A stretch of DNA of 64,000 nucleotides, taken from Variovorax sp037204085. GTDB taxonomy: Bacteria; Pseudomonadota; Gammaproteobacteria; Burkholderiales; Burkholderiaceae_C. Position 1 is the first letter of the stretch. Each line of letters begins with the position of its first letter. Of this stretch, positions 1-8,438 are shown piece by piece. The position numbers were made by a program, and so were the translations under genes. The notes beneath the pieces are model-generated. The model ran no database searches. It was not told where the DNA came from and saw nothing but the letters and a program-made list of their open reading frames with translations. Location: positions 186,001-250,000 of the forward strand of contig NZ_JBBCBW010000002.1 of NCBI RefSeq assembly GCF_037204085.1, given 5' to 3'.

Positions 1-370
1 CATTCGCGCGTTCAGGCAGCGTCACCGCCAAGCCGATCTCGCTGTGGCCGATCAGGTACACCAGTTCGGCCGAACGCATCTCGGCATTGATCGGCACCAC
101 GCTCACGCCCAGTGCGTTGAGCGCGAACCAGTGGAAGAGAAACGCGGGCCGGTTCTCCAGCAACAGCCCCACCCGATGGCCATGGCCGTAGCCGGCTTTT
201 GCGTAGGCAGTGCGAAGGCGCTCGACCTCGGCGGCTGCCTCGCCCCAGCGGATGGCGCCGGCCGGAATGCCGTAGGCCGTGGCGGTGACCGACTCGGTAA
301 ACAGGAACTCGGCCTGCGGCGTGCGTGCTGCAGTGGCCGCGAAGACTTGATGGACGGTGACGTGTTGCAT
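1..370 (-). CDS. AMP-dependent acyl/aryl-CoA ligase, N-terminal part (cut by window edge)
   Basis: About 123 N-terminal residues of an acyl-adenylate-forming (ANL superfamily) enzyme are visible. After the start come a segment like the usual opening of AMP-binding ligases (TPQAEFLFT), then HRVGLLLENRPAFLFHWFAL and GVSVVPINAEMR, the conserved early core of acyl-CoA synthetases. The ATP-binding P-loop and A-motifs lie beyond the edge. The ATG at 368-370 begins 7 bases after the stop of the dioxygenase beta gene, so it is probably translated from the same transcript. The expected role is CoA activation of a carboxylic acid made by the dioxygenase or fed to it; the substrate cannot be read from this fragment. 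Confidence 0.85.
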   Translation of the reverse strand, partial: MQHVTVHQVFAATAARTPQAEFLFTESVTATAYGIPAGAIRWGEAAAEVERLRTAYAKAGYGHGHRVGLLLENRPAFLFHWFALNALGVSVVPINAEMRSAELVYLIGHSEIGLAVTLPERAN

Positions 371-377
371 CGCGTCC

Positions 378-878
378 CTAGATGAAGAGCTGCACGGCAG
401 GCAGCGCCGCGTCGCAGTTGAGCAGGTTCACGCGCTTGAGCGTCATGCGTAGCGCGCCGTCCCGCACCGTGAGGTAGTGGAAGAAGGTGCCGACATAGAA
501 CTGCAGCTCGTCGCCTTGCGATTCGGTGTAGTGAAACTCGGTGCGCACCACGAAACGGTTGCCTTCGGCGTCGAAGGTCTCGACCACCGGCACCTGCAGC
601 AGATGGTGGCAGCGGCTCGGCGGCTGCTGCGAAAAGGCACGCGGGCTCTTGAGGCGCTCAATGCGCAGTTCGCGCAGCAGCTTGTCTTCGTAGAGGTGCG
701 AGGTGTGGTTGAGCCCGTCTTCCTGATCGGGCACGAGCGGCACCCAGTAGAAGGCATCTTCGGAGAAGAGCGCATTCCACTCCTCATAGCGACGGGTGTC
801 GAGCAGGCGCGCTTCGTTCACGACGAAGTCGATCAGGTCCTGGCGGGTGATCTGGGTCGAGGTGTCGGTGCCGGCCAT
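378..878 (-). CDS. aromatic-ring-hydroxylating dioxygenase, beta (small) subunit
   Basis: A 166-residue protein of the SnoaL-like/ring-hydroxylating beta family, the structural partner of the Rieske alpha subunit. Typical features are the N-terminal DLIDFVVNEARLLDTRRYEEW segment, the FYWVPLVPDQED strand, and the C-terminal LKRVNLLNCDAALPAVQLFI ending. The frame is open further upstream, but ATG 876-878 is chosen because it overlaps the alpha-subunit stop in a TGATG junction (translational coupling) and gives the usual family length. Resemblance to IacD/IadE-type subunits of indole-3-acetate dioxygenases is inferred from context, not proven. Confidence 0.9.
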   Translation of the reverse strand: MAGTDTSTQITRQDLIDFVVNEARLLDTRRYEEWNALFSEDAFYWVPLVPDQEDGLNHTSHLYEDKLLRELRIERLKSPRAFSQQPPSRCHHLLQVPVVETFDAEGNRFVVRTEFHYTESQGDELQFYVGTFFHYLTVRDGALRMTLKRVNLLNCDAALPAVQLFI

Positions 879-2191
879 CACATCGTCTCCGTCATGCGCT
901 GCACCCAGCTGCGGTACTGGTTGCGCATCGGCAGTTCGTTGGTGCCGCCGGTGGTGATCTCGCCGCCCTTCAGCTCCGACTCGTCGTAGTCGCGGTGCAG
1001 GCTCACCCATTCGTTGCCGCTCGCGTGCAGCCCGGCCTGCATGCCGCGGTAGGCCTGCAGGTCGTCGTGGCCCACCACCGAGAACGGCGAGTTGATGAGC
1101 CGGTTGTACATGGTAGTGCGCTGCAGCAGCTCGGGCGGCGCGCCCTTCAGGCGGAAGGTCCAGCTCTCGATCAGCGTCTTGTCGGCGGAGATCGGCTTCA
1201 CCACGCGAATCGCCTGGATCGCACCCTTGATGGTGAGGTTCGGGTAGTACACGGTGTTGTGCCGTGCCATGCCGAGGATCTGCGCGGTTTTTTCCTCACC
1301 GTAGCGCGCCTTCATGGCGTCGTCGTACTCGGGAATTGCCTTGTACTTGCTGTGGATGCTGAAGTGCACGCCCGTGAAGCTGTGGCCGTGGTCGTAGGTG
1401 CGAATGCCCATGTCCTCGAAGAACTTGTAGTCGGACATGAAAGGCACGAACTGCTCCACCGCCATGGGCTTGGGCTCGTCGGCGGGCTTGTCGGCCCACA
1501 TGCGCTTGGCGGTACCGGCCGACGATTCATGCGCCACCATCGGGTGCATGGTGTCGTTGAGGTTCTCGACGAACATCTTCCAGTTGCACTGGTGCATGAA
1601 GCGCAGGCAACCGCCTGCAATTTCTAGTTCACCTTCGGGCGAGCGGTCGGCCATGTTGTCGATGGAACTCAGCGAGTCGCCGAAATACTCGTCGAAGTCC
1701 GGACCCGCGTCATTGATCTTCACGAAGATGAAGCCGCGGTGGCTGCGCACGTGCTTGAGCGTCGTCAGACCCTTGGCCGACTCGCACTCATGCAGCGCGG
1801 TGTTCTCGTAGCCGGTCTTGAGTGGAATGGCCAGCAGCGAGCCGTCCGTCTTGAAGGTCCATGCGTGATACGGGCAGCGAAAGAACTTGCCGGTGTTGCC
1901 GCACGGTGCGCTCACCAGGCGCGAACCCTTGTGGGCGCAGCGGTTCATCATCGCGCGCACGCTGCCGTCGGTGTGGCGCACGACGATGAGCGGGCGGCCG
2001 GCGATCTCGTTGCTGATCCAGTCGCCCGGCTTGGGCAGCTGGCTCTCGTGCCCGACGTAGTTCCAGGTGTTGGCGAAGAAGTGCTCCTGCTCCAGCTCGA
2101 AGAGCTCCTGGCTGGTGTACAGGTCGCGGTGCACGCGATCGTTCTGCACCAGCGCGCGCACGGCTTCGGGGTTGTCTCGGTACGAAGGCAT
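878..2191 (-). CDS. Rieske non-heme iron dioxygenase, alpha (large) subunit
   Basis: A 437-residue catalytic subunit. The Rieske 2Fe-2S site is complete: Cys85-x-His87 and Cys106-x2-His109 (RCAHKGS and FRCPYHAW). The mononuclear iron site follows in ENLNDTMHPMVAHE, with ligands near His216 and His221. The enzyme should add O2 to an aromatic or indolic acid using electrons from the reductase encoded just upstream. ATG 2189-2191 gives the family-typical start (MPSYRDNPEAV) 16 bases after the reductase stop. The neighbouring 2-oxoacid oxidoreductase, CoA ligase and MarR gene suggest an IacC/IadD-like role in indole-3-acetate breakdown. A benzoate or anthranilate-type substrate cannot be excluded. 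Confidence 0.92.
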   Translation of the reverse strand: MPSYRDNPEAVRALVQNDRVHRDLYTSQELFELEQEHFFANTWNYVGHESQLPKPGDWISNEIAGRPLIVVRHTDGSVRAMMNRCAHKGSRLVSAPCGNTGKFFRCPYHAWTFKTDGSLLAIPLKTGYENTALHECESAKGLTTLKHVRSHRGFIFVKINDAGPDFDEYFGDSLSSIDNMADRSPEGELEIAGGCLRFMHQCNWKMFVENLNDTMHPMVAHESSAGTAKRMWADKPADEPKPMAVEQFVPFMSDYKFFEDMGIRTYDHGHSFTGVHFSIHSKYKAIPEYDDAMKARYGEEKTAQILGMARHNTVYYPNLTIKGAIQAIRVVKPISADKTLIESWTFRLKGAPPELLQRTTMYNRLINSPFSVVGHDDLQAYRGMQAGLHASGNEWVSLHRDYDESELKGGEITTGGTNELPMRNQYRSWVQRMTETM

Positions 2192-2207
2192 GGTTTTCGT
2201 GGCTCCT

Positions 2208-3200
2208 TCACATGTCGAGCACCAGGCGCGCACCCTTGGCGCGCGAGATGCAGATCTGCATGACGTTGCCCTCGGCCTTCTCGCGGGCCGTGAGCACGTA
2301 GTCGCGATGGTCGATTTCGCCTTCGATCACGGGCACGGCACACACGCCGCATTCGCCGCGCTTGCAGTCGAACATCGGGTCGCAGCCGTTGTCGATCAGG
2401 CAATCGAGAATGCTCTGGTCGGCCGCGACGGTGAAGCGCTGGCCCGACTGCGCGAGTTCCACTTCGAAAGGCTGGTCGCCCTCTTCCGCGACGGGCTCGG
2501 TAAAGAGTTCGAAGTGCACGCGGTCGTGTTCCCAGCCGCGGGCCTGAGTGCGGGCCAGCACGGCGTCGAGCATGACCTTGGGGCCGCAGACGTAGAGGCG
2601 GTCACCGGCCGGCACGTCGTCGAGCAGCGCATCGATGTCGAGTGGTGCGCCGGCTTCGGCGTCGGCATGCACGCGCAGGTCGTCGCCGAGCAGCGCCTGC
2701 AGCTCGGGCAGGAAGGCCATCAGCTCGCGGCTGCGGCCCGCGTAGTGCATGCGCACCGGCGCCTCTTCGGCACGGCGGCGCGCGGCCATGGTGGCCAGCG
2801 GCGTCACGCCGATGCCGCCTGCCACCAGCACCGAGCCGCCAGGGCCGGTGTGCAGCGGAAAGTCGTTCTTCGGCGCTTCGATGGCGAGCGTATCGCCCTC
2901 TTTCAGCTGCTCGTGCATGAAGCGCGAGCCGCCGCGCCCTTCGGCCTCCTTGCGCACGGCAATCACGTATTCGGTCGGCGCGTTGGTGGCGTTGCGCGCG
3001 GTCGCAAAGTTGATCAGCGAGTAGTGGCGCCAGTCGGCCTTGCCATCGGGCAGCTTCACCTGCACGCGAATGTGCGCGCCGGCTGCAAAGCCGGGCAGCG
3101 GGCGGCCGTCTTCCGCGCGCAGGCGCAGCATGCGGATGAGCGGATTGAGCTGGCGTGCCTCGGCAACGCGGAGCTGGAGCGTGGCGGTGGGTGCGGTCAT
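2208..3200 (-). CDS. class IA-type oxygenase reductase (FMN/FAD, NAD(P)H, C-terminal 2Fe-2S)
   Basis: A 330-residue reductase of the phthalate dioxygenase reductase/VanB type. The N-terminal flavin-binding barrel contains RHYSLIN near residue 57. A nucleotide-binding domain follows (VLVAGGIGVTPLATMA near residue 125 and LYVCGPKVML near 200). A plant-type 2Fe-2S domain closes the protein, with CKRGECGVCAVPV supplying the CxxxxCxxC cluster ligands and a distal Cys in the last 30 residues expected from the family (QICISRAKG). It should pass electrons from NADH to the Rieske alpha subunit encoded immediately downstream. It is the equivalent of IacF in indole-3-acetate loci, by family and position. 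Confidence 0.9.
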   Translation of the reverse strand: MTAPTATLQLRVAEARQLNPLIRMLRLRAEDGRPLPGFAAGAHIRVQVKLPDGKADWRHYSLINFATARNATNAPTEYVIAVRKEAEGRGGSRFMHEQLKEGDTLAIEAPKNDFPLHTGPGGSVLVAGGIGVTPLATMAARRRAEEAPVRMHYAGRSRELMAFLPELQALLGDDLRVHADAEAGAPLDIDALLDDVPAGDRLYVCGPKVMLDAVLARTQARGWEHDRVHFELFTEPVAEEGDQPFEVELAQSGQRFTVAADQSILDCLIDNGCDPMFDCKRGECGVCAVPVIEGEIDHRDYVLTAREKAEGNVMQICISRAKGARLVLDM

Positions 3201-3218
3201 CGTGCGTCCGTTGTCTCT

Positions 3219-4730
3219 TCAGGCCAGTGCGTGCTGCGCCAGCGCGGCCTGCAGCTTGTGGCCGTGTTCATCGGCGAGCGCGGCGTCGCGCAGTTCGCGC
3301 AGGGTGGCGGGCGCCAGCCGTGCGCCGGCGCGCTCCACCGCGCGCATCACGGTGTCGTAGTTGCGGATGCCGCGCTCGTGCGTGTCGCTGTAGCCTTTGA
3401 CGAGGCGCTGGCACTGCGCGAGCTCCACCGCCAGCTCGGGGTTGTGCCTGGCGGCGGCGGCAATGCGCTGCAGCCATTCCTCGATGCGACGGTTTTCCTC
3501 GGCATAGCGCATCGTCGAAAGGCGCCAGCGCTTGCATGCCGCAACCATGCGCAGCATCAGGTAGCCGTGCAGCGAGCTGGTCTGGATCACGCGGCCGTGC
3601 TGCGTGAATCGCTCGACGAGCTTCTTCGGCAATGTGGAGTTCATGAGCCAGCGGCCGACGCCGCCCGGCAGGGTTTCGCAGATTTCCTGCAGTCGCGGAT
3701 GCATGTATTCGTTGATGGCGAGCACCTGGCCGGGCTGCACGCGGGCCTCGCCGCGCACGCGCTCGAAGCGGGTGGCGCGTGTCTTGAGCGCAGCGACGCG
3801 GGCGGTGTCTTCGTACGACATCCAGAGCGCGAGGTGGCGAGCGGTTTCGCGCAGCAACCGTTGCGCGCTGTCGCCGGGCAGCGCCGCAATGGCAGCCATG
3901 CGGTCTAGGTAGAGGCCGGCATACGCCGGATCCTGGTAGTCGATGAGGCGACGCACGCCTTCGAGCAGGAAGTCTTGCGCAGCGAGTGGAAAGTCGCGCT
4001 GCACGCGCTCGACCAGCACACGCACCGCCGGGTGGCGCGGCTGCGGCGCAGGCGTGGCAACCGGTACATCCTGCTGCGGCTCGCCGTCGTCGCCGTGTTG
4101 TGCGCGTTCGAACGCTGCGCCAAAAGCCTTGAGGCTGGGTTTGACGCCCACGCCGCCGCGCTCGATGGTTGATTCGAACTGCGCGCGGCTGAACGGGAGC
4201 ACGCCCGATCCCGCCAGCGCGCCGAACAGCACCGCACTGATCACGCTGCCCGAGGCTTCGGCGGCCTCGGCCATGTCGAAGCGGATGAAGCGCTTGGCGG
4301 CCCGAGCCGTGTGTGCGAGCAACTGCGTGCTGTCGACGCGGCCGTCGCCCAGCGCGCTTTTCTCGGCAATGGAGAACACGCGGTGCGTGGATGCGATGAG
4401 GGTGGTGCGGTCGCTGGTGACCAGCCCGCGCTGCACTGCCCGGCCCGCTTCCATGAGTTCCGATGCGAGCACCACGTCCACGTCGCCAGGCAGCGGCATC
4501 AGCGCCAACACGGGGCGGCCGCCATCCGATTCGGCCTGCGCCGCTGGATAGAGCTCGACGTAGTAGATGGTGGCCCCTGTGCGCTGCGCCACGCCCGGCA
4601 CCGAGGTGGTCTGGGCGACGTAGCCGTTGGCTTCGCCCATGTCGACGATCCAGTCGGCGAGCACACCGCCGCCCTCCCCGCCCATGGCGAGGATCGCGAT
4701 CTTGATAGGTTGGGCCTTGGTCGCCATCAT
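3219..4730 (-). CDS. iorB: indolepyruvate:ferredoxin-oxidoreductase-type enzyme, beta subunit (long form)
   Basis: About 503 residues. The N-terminal ~200 residues form the gamma-type domain of 2-oxoacid:acceptor oxidoreductases (IAILAMGGEGGGVLADWIVD at the start, then VPGVAQRTGATIYYVEL). A long helical C-terminal region matches the long form of this subunit found in proteobacteria (~500 residues, DUF6537-like). Two ATGs (4730 and 4727) are in frame; the first is 4 bases after the stop of the alpha subunit. The enzyme family oxidatively decarboxylates aryl-pyruvates to aryl-acetyl-CoA. Here it may instead act on another 2-oxo acid in the pathway of the neighbouring dioxygenase. Confidence 0.85.
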   Translation of the reverse strand: MMATKAQPIKIAILAMGGEGGGVLADWIVDMGEANGYVAQTTSVPGVAQRTGATIYYVELYPAAQAESDGGRPVLALMPLPGDVDVVLASELMEAGRAVQRGLVTSDRTTLIASTHRVFSIAEKSALGDGRVDSTQLLAHTARAAKRFIRFDMAEAAEASGSVISAVLFGALAGSGVLPFSRAQFESTIERGGVGVKPSLKAFGAAFERAQHGDDGEPQQDVPVATPAPQPRHPAVRVLVERVQRDFPLAAQDFLLEGVRRLIDYQDPAYAGLYLDRMAAIAALPGDSAQRLLRETARHLALWMSYEDTARVAALKTRATRFERVRGEARVQPGQVLAINEYMHPRLQEICETLPGGVGRWLMNSTLPKKLVERFTQHGRVIQTSSLHGYLMLRMVAACKRWRLSTMRYAEENRRIEEWLQRIAAAARHNPELAVELAQCQRLVKGYSDTHERGIRNYDTVMRAVERAGARLAPATLRELRDAALADEHGHKLQAALAQHALA

Positions 4731-4734
4731 TGCT

Positions 4735-6927
4735 TCAGAAGGCATAGGCTTCGCGGCGGCGCGCCTCGCCGCGCTGCAGCCAGCCGATGACGGCGCCGCG
4801 CACACGCTCGCGCAGCTTGTCCCAGCCTGTCGGGTTGCTCACGACCTGCGCCTTGTAGAACGAGGGGCACAGCACGGCGGCATGCGAAACGTCGCCGCAG
4901 TTGCCGCAGCCCACGCAACTGTCGAGCACGGTGGCCACGGGATCGATGCGCAGCGGATCGGGGTTGGGCTTGATGGAGAGCGACGGGCAGCCCGACAGGC
5001 GGATGCACGAGTGGTCGCCGGTGCAGGTATCCGAATCGACGCCGAACTTCTCGCGCACCATGCGCTTGCCGTCCGCGATGGCCTTGCGCACGAGCGGCTT
5101 CTCGCGGCGCTGCTTGTTGAGCATGCACTCCGATTGGGCGATGAGGACCTTCGGCCCCTTCCTGGTGGTGGTGAGCGCCTCTTTCAGCGCGTCGCGCATG
5201 CCGGCCACGTCATAGGTGCGGCGCAGTGTCTTGACCCACTCCACGCCCACACCGCGCACGGCACGCTCGATCTCGTGGCCGGTGCTGCGCGTCTTGTTGG
5301 TGGCGTTCGACGAGAGGATGTCCTGCCCGCCGGTGGCCGAGGTGTAGTTGTTGTCGACAATGATGGTGAGGTTGTCGCTTTTGTTGAACACCGCGTTGGC
5401 CACGCCGCTCGTGAGGCCGTTGTGCCAGAAGCCGCCGTCGCCCATCATCGAGATGGCGCGCTTGCCGGCGGGTGCATTCAGCGCCGCCGCACCGGCACCG
5501 CCCAGGCCATAGCCCATGGTGGTGTTGCCGATGTTGAAGGGCGGCAGGATGGAGAACAGGTGGCAGCCGATGTCGGCGCTCACGTGATGGGCGCCGAGTT
5601 CGCGCTCGACCAGCTTCATTGCACTGAAGATCGGGCGCTCGGGGCAGCCGGTGCAGAAGCCCGGAGGACGCGCATGCACCACTTCGCCGAGCGACGTGGA
5701 CGGCTGCACCGGCTCCGGCGCAGCGTCGACGCCGATGGCGGCTACTTCCCTCAGCGGAATCACCTTGCGCACCGGCGTGGGCACCGGCAGCGGTGCGAGC
5801 CGCTCGTAGCGCTCGCAGAAGGTGCGTGCACCCTTCAGCAGCTCGGACGCCGTGTACTCGCCGGCCACGGGCAGCATGTCCTTGCCGTGCAGCACGGTCG
5901 TGGAGCCTGCCTGCCGCAGGATGGTCGCGAGGTTCTGCTCGACGAAGTTGGGCTGTCCCTCTTCGACGATCAGCACCGCACGCTTGCCTTCGCAGAAGCG
6001 GATGACCTCGCTCTCGATGACCGGGTAGGCCACGTTCATCACGTAGAGCGGCACCTGGGTGTTGCCGTACACGTCGGCCAGGCCCAGGCGCTCCAGCGCG
6101 CGCAGCAGCGTGTTGTAGCTGCCTCCCTGCACGATGATGCCGATGTCGTCGGCGTCTTCAGAGAAGAATTCGTTGAGCTTGCGCTCCTCGATGAAGCGCA
6201 CGGCGGCGGGCCAGCGGTCCTTCACCTTTTCTTGTTCGTGCACGAAGCTCGCAGGCGGCAGCACGATGCGGCTGACGTCGCGCTGCGGGTTCTCCAGCGC
6301 CTCTTGCAGCGTGAACTTGGCGCGCTTGTTGTCGCCTGCTATGAAGTGGCCGTGCACATGGCAGGCGCGGATGCGCAGCTGCAGCATCACGGGCGTGTTG
6401 CTGGCCTCGGAGAGATCAAAACCCGTTTTCACCGCATCGACGATGCTCGGCAGGTTGGGCCGCGGATCGAGCAGCCAGATCTGCGACTTCATTGCGAACG
6501 CGTGGCTGCGCTCCTGCATGATGGAAGAGCCTTCGCCGTAGTCTTCGCCCACGATGATGAGCGCGCCGCCGGTGACGCCGCCCGAGGCCAGGTTGGCCAG
6601 CGCGTCCGACGCCACGTTGGTGCCCACGGTGGCCTTGAAGGTGACGGCGCCGCGCAGCGGGTAGTTGACGGAAGCGGCCAGCGTGGCGGCGGCGGTGGCT
6701 TCGCTCGCACTGTTCTCGAAGCGGATGCCCTGCTCGGCGAGGATGTCCTGCGCATCGGCCAGCACGTCCATCAGGTGCGAGATGGGTGCACCCTGGTAGC
6801 CGGCCACATAGGAAACTCCCGATTCGAGCAAGGCCTTGGTGACGGCCAGAATGCCTTCACCACGGAACACCTCGCCCCCGGAAAGTCGCAACTTCTTGAC
6901 TTCTTCGACGAATGAACGCTCAGCCAT
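4735..6927 (-). CDS. iorA: indolepyruvate:ferredoxin-oxidoreductase-type enzyme, alpha subunit
   Basis: A 730-residue thiamine-diphosphate enzyme. It begins with a pyrimidine-binding domain (YVAGYQGAPISHLMDVL). The ThDP/Mg site follows in the C-terminal half: GDGGFWHNGLTSG, then VDNNYTSATGGQ. The C-terminus carries ferredoxin-like cysteine motifs for 4Fe-4S clusters (DTCTGDHSCIRLSGCP and CVGCGNCG). First gene of the operon; the start at ATG 6925-6927 (MAERSFVEEV) is preferred to open frame upstream because that part overlaps the promoter. The enzyme normally converts indolepyruvate plus CoA to indoleacetyl-CoA with reduction of ferredoxin, or of another acceptor in aerobes. Confidence 0.9.
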   Translation of the reverse strand: MAERSFVEEVKKLRLSGGEVFRGEGILAVTKALLESGVSYVAGYQGAPISHLMDVLADAQDILAEQGIRFENSASEATAAATLAASVNYPLRGAVTFKATVGTNVASDALANLASGGVTGGALIIVGEDYGEGSSIMQERSHAFAMKSQIWLLDPRPNLPSIVDAVKTGFDLSEASNTPVMLQLRIRACHVHGHFIAGDNKRAKFTLQEALENPQRDVSRIVLPPASFVHEQEKVKDRWPAAVRFIEERKLNEFFSEDADDIGIIVQGGSYNTLLRALERLGLADVYGNTQVPLYVMNVAYPVIESEVIRFCEGKRAVLIVEEGQPNFVEQNLATILRQAGSTTVLHGKDMLPVAGEYTASELLKGARTFCERYERLAPLPVPTPVRKVIPLREVAAIGVDAAPEPVQPSTSLGEVVHARPPGFCTGCPERPIFSAMKLVERELGAHHVSADIGCHLFSILPPFNIGNTTMGYGLGGAGAAALNAPAGKRAISMMGDGGFWHNGLTSGVANAVFNKSDNLTIIVDNNYTSATGGQDILSSNATNKTRSTGHEIERAVRGVGVEWVKTLRRTYDVAGMRDALKEALTTTRKGPKVLIAQSECMLNKQRREKPLVRKAIADGKRMVREKFGVDSDTCTGDHSCIRLSGCPSLSIKPNPDPLRIDPVATVLDSCVGCGNCGDVSHAAVLCPSFYKAQVVSNPTGWDKLRERVRGAVIGWLQRGEARRREAYAF

Positions 6928-7086
6928 GTGGGTCCTTCTTCTTTCTCGTGGGAGGATGCGCTTCAGCTGCCACATCACGCTTTCTATAATGTTGACAAAT
7001 GAATGTATCCACAATCATGAATTACCCTAGACATGCAAGCAGCGTGCCTGCGGCCGGCATGAGGCGCTTGGCCACGAGGTGCGTTC
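6928..7086. promoter_or_regulatory. divergent promoter region iorA / marR
   Basis: A 159-base spacer between the divergently transcribed iorA operon and the marR gene, noticeably richer in A+T than its surroundings. On the minus strand a candidate sigma-70 promoter for iorA reads TTGTGG (7009-7014), an 18-base spacer, then ATTATA (6985-6990). On the plus strand no convincing -10 box is seen for marR; GAGG at 7075-7078 is its likely ribosome binding site. The arrangement fits repression of both directions by the MarR protein. Confidence 0.5.
6992..7008 (+). promoter_or_regulatory. candidate MarR operator, copy 1
   Basis: TTGACAAATGAATGTAT lies exactly between the putative -35 and -10 boxes of the iorA promoter. 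The same pattern, TTGACAnATGAAnnnAT, occurs once more in front of the other operon of this locus (11386-11402, opposite strand). The flanking sequence is a weak inverted repeat (TTG...CAA over 23 bases). That this is the MarR binding site is an inference from position and repetition. Confidence 0.45.
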
Positions 7087-7563
7087 ATGGCTGAGCAATC
7101 TCCTAAAACACATCGCTTCGTCGATGACTACCTGCCGGCATTGCTGGCGCAAGCCAGCCAGTTGATCTCCTCGGAGTTCCACGAGGTGGCGCGCCAGCAA
7201 GGCTTCTCTGTTTCCGAGTGGCGGGTGATGGCCTCGCTTGCCGGCAGCGAGCCGATCAGCATCGGCCAGCTTGCGCAGGTAACGGTGACCAAGCAGCCCA
7301 CCGTCACGCGCCTGCTCGACCGCATGGAAGCGCGCGGACAGGTCGAGCGGCTGCCCCATGAGAGTGATCGCCGCATCACGCTGGTGCGCATCACGCGCAA
7401 GGGCTTGAAGGCAGTGGAGCATCTGATGGAACTCGCGCGCGACCACGAGCGGCGCGTGCTCGAACCCTTCGGCCTGCGCCGCGCCGAAGAACTCAAGCAG
7501 ACCCTGCGGCAGATGATCGACCTGCACGTGCATGTGCCGGTCGAGGAGCCGGAGGAAGACTAG
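7087..7563 (+). CDS. MarR-family transcriptional regulator of the catabolic locus
   Basis: A 158-residue winged-helix repressor. The DNA-binding core is visible: ISIGQLAQVTVTKQPTVTRL (recognition helix, about residues 58-77) followed by the wing LPHESDRRITLVRITRKG. N- and C-terminal helices should form the dimer. Genes of both flanking operons point toward or away from it, and its two candidate operators sit at their promoters, so it most likely represses catabolism until an aromatic acid binds. In known indole-3-acetate loci the regulator (IacR/IadR) is also a MarR protein. The stop codon is in the CTAG tetranucleotide 7560-7563, which also provides the stop of the convergent gene. Confidence 0.9.
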   Translation: MAEQSPKTHRFVDDYLPALLAQASQLISSEFHEVARQQGFSVSEWRVMASLAGSEPISIGQLAQVTVTKQPTVTRLLDRMEARGQVERLPHESDRRITLVRITRKGLKAVEHLMELARDHERRVLEPFGLRRAEELKQTLRQMIDLHVHVPVEEPEED

Positions 7564-8438
7564 GGCACGAGCACGGCGCGGCCGCGGTGGCCGCGCTGCG
7601 CAATCCAGTCGAGTGCAACGGCGGCGTCTGCGAGCGCAAAGCTGCGCACGTCGAGGTGCAGGCGGCCATCTGCAAGCCGCGCAAGCAAGCCAGGCACCGC
7701 CGCACGGCCAGCGGCCTCGCGCCTGAACATGTTGAGCGGCAGCAGCGCCACATCGTGCTGCAGAAAGTGGGCGATGTCGAGCTGCAGCGTGGGGCCTGCG
7801 GTGTAGCCGATGAGCACGGCGCGGCCGCCTGGCCGCACGGCGGGCAGTACCGCCGAGAGGACGCTTCCTCCCACCGTGTCGATCAGCAGGTCCGCACTCG
7901 CGACGGGCGGAGGCTCTGCGTCCGAACCGACCGCCGCCGCGGTGCAGCCGGCTTCGATTGCGAGCTGCACGGCCAGCGAGCCGACGGCACCGCTCGCGCC
8001 CGTTACCAACACCTGTTCGCCGGCCTGCAGCCTGGCGACTTCATGCAGCGCCACCCATGCCGAGGTGGTGGGCGAGAAGAACGCGGCGCCGAGGGTCATG
8101 GGCAATGCATCGGGCAACGCGCCGAGCGCTTCGTCGGGTGCATCGATCAGCTCGCACCAGGTGCCGTCGAACAGCGTGCCCAAGCCGCTGCCGCGCAGCC
8201 AGACGCGTTGGCCTGCGGCGTAGCGTTCGCTCGCGACGACGATGCCGGCGGCTTCCACGCCCGGCGTGTACGGCAGCGGTGGATGCCGCAGGAAACTGCC
8301 GCGCCACACGGTGCGATCGATGTGGCCGACAGTGGCGGCCTGCATGCGGACGACGGTGCGGCCCGGACTGTGCACCGGGTCGGGCACTTCTTCCAGCACG
8401 GGCTGTGCCTCGAAGCCGTGGATGCGAATCGCCTTCAC
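7560..8438 (-). CDS. MDR-superfamily NAD(P)H-dependent oxidoreductase (quinone oxidoreductase-like)
   Basis: A 292-residue medium-chain dehydrogenase/reductase. The GroES-like N-terminus (PYTPGVEAAGIVV near residue 60) is followed by a Rossmann domain with VLVTGASGAVGSLAVQLA (about 145-162). Structural and catalytic zinc cysteines are absent, so it belongs with the zinc-free quinone oxidoreductase/enoyl reductase-type members. It is slightly shorter than the usual 320-340 residues. It is last in the four-gene minus-strand operon and its ATG overlaps the hydrolase stop (ATGA at 8435-8438). It probably reduces an unsaturated or carbonyl intermediate of the pathway; the substrate is unknown. Confidence 0.85.
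   Translation of the reverse strand: MKAIRIHGFEAQPVLEEVPDPVHSPGRTVVRMQAATVGHIDRTVWRGSFLRHPPLPYTPGVEAAGIVVASERYAAGQRVWLRGSGLGTLFDGTWCELIDAPDEALGALPDALPMTLGAAFFSPTTSAWVALHEVARLQAGEQVLVTGASGAVGSLAVQLAIEAGCTAAAVGSDAEPPPVASADLLIDTVGGSVLSAVLPAVRPGGRAVLIGYTAGPTLQLDIAHFLQHDVALLPLNMFRREAAGRAAVPGLLARLADGRLHLDVRSFALADAAVALDWIAQRGHRGRAVLVP

Noticed and set aside
4627..6915. A long plus-strand frame opposite the iorA gene
   Set aside because: Ala/Arg/His-rich shadow of a clear coding gene; no ribosome binding site and no family resemblance.
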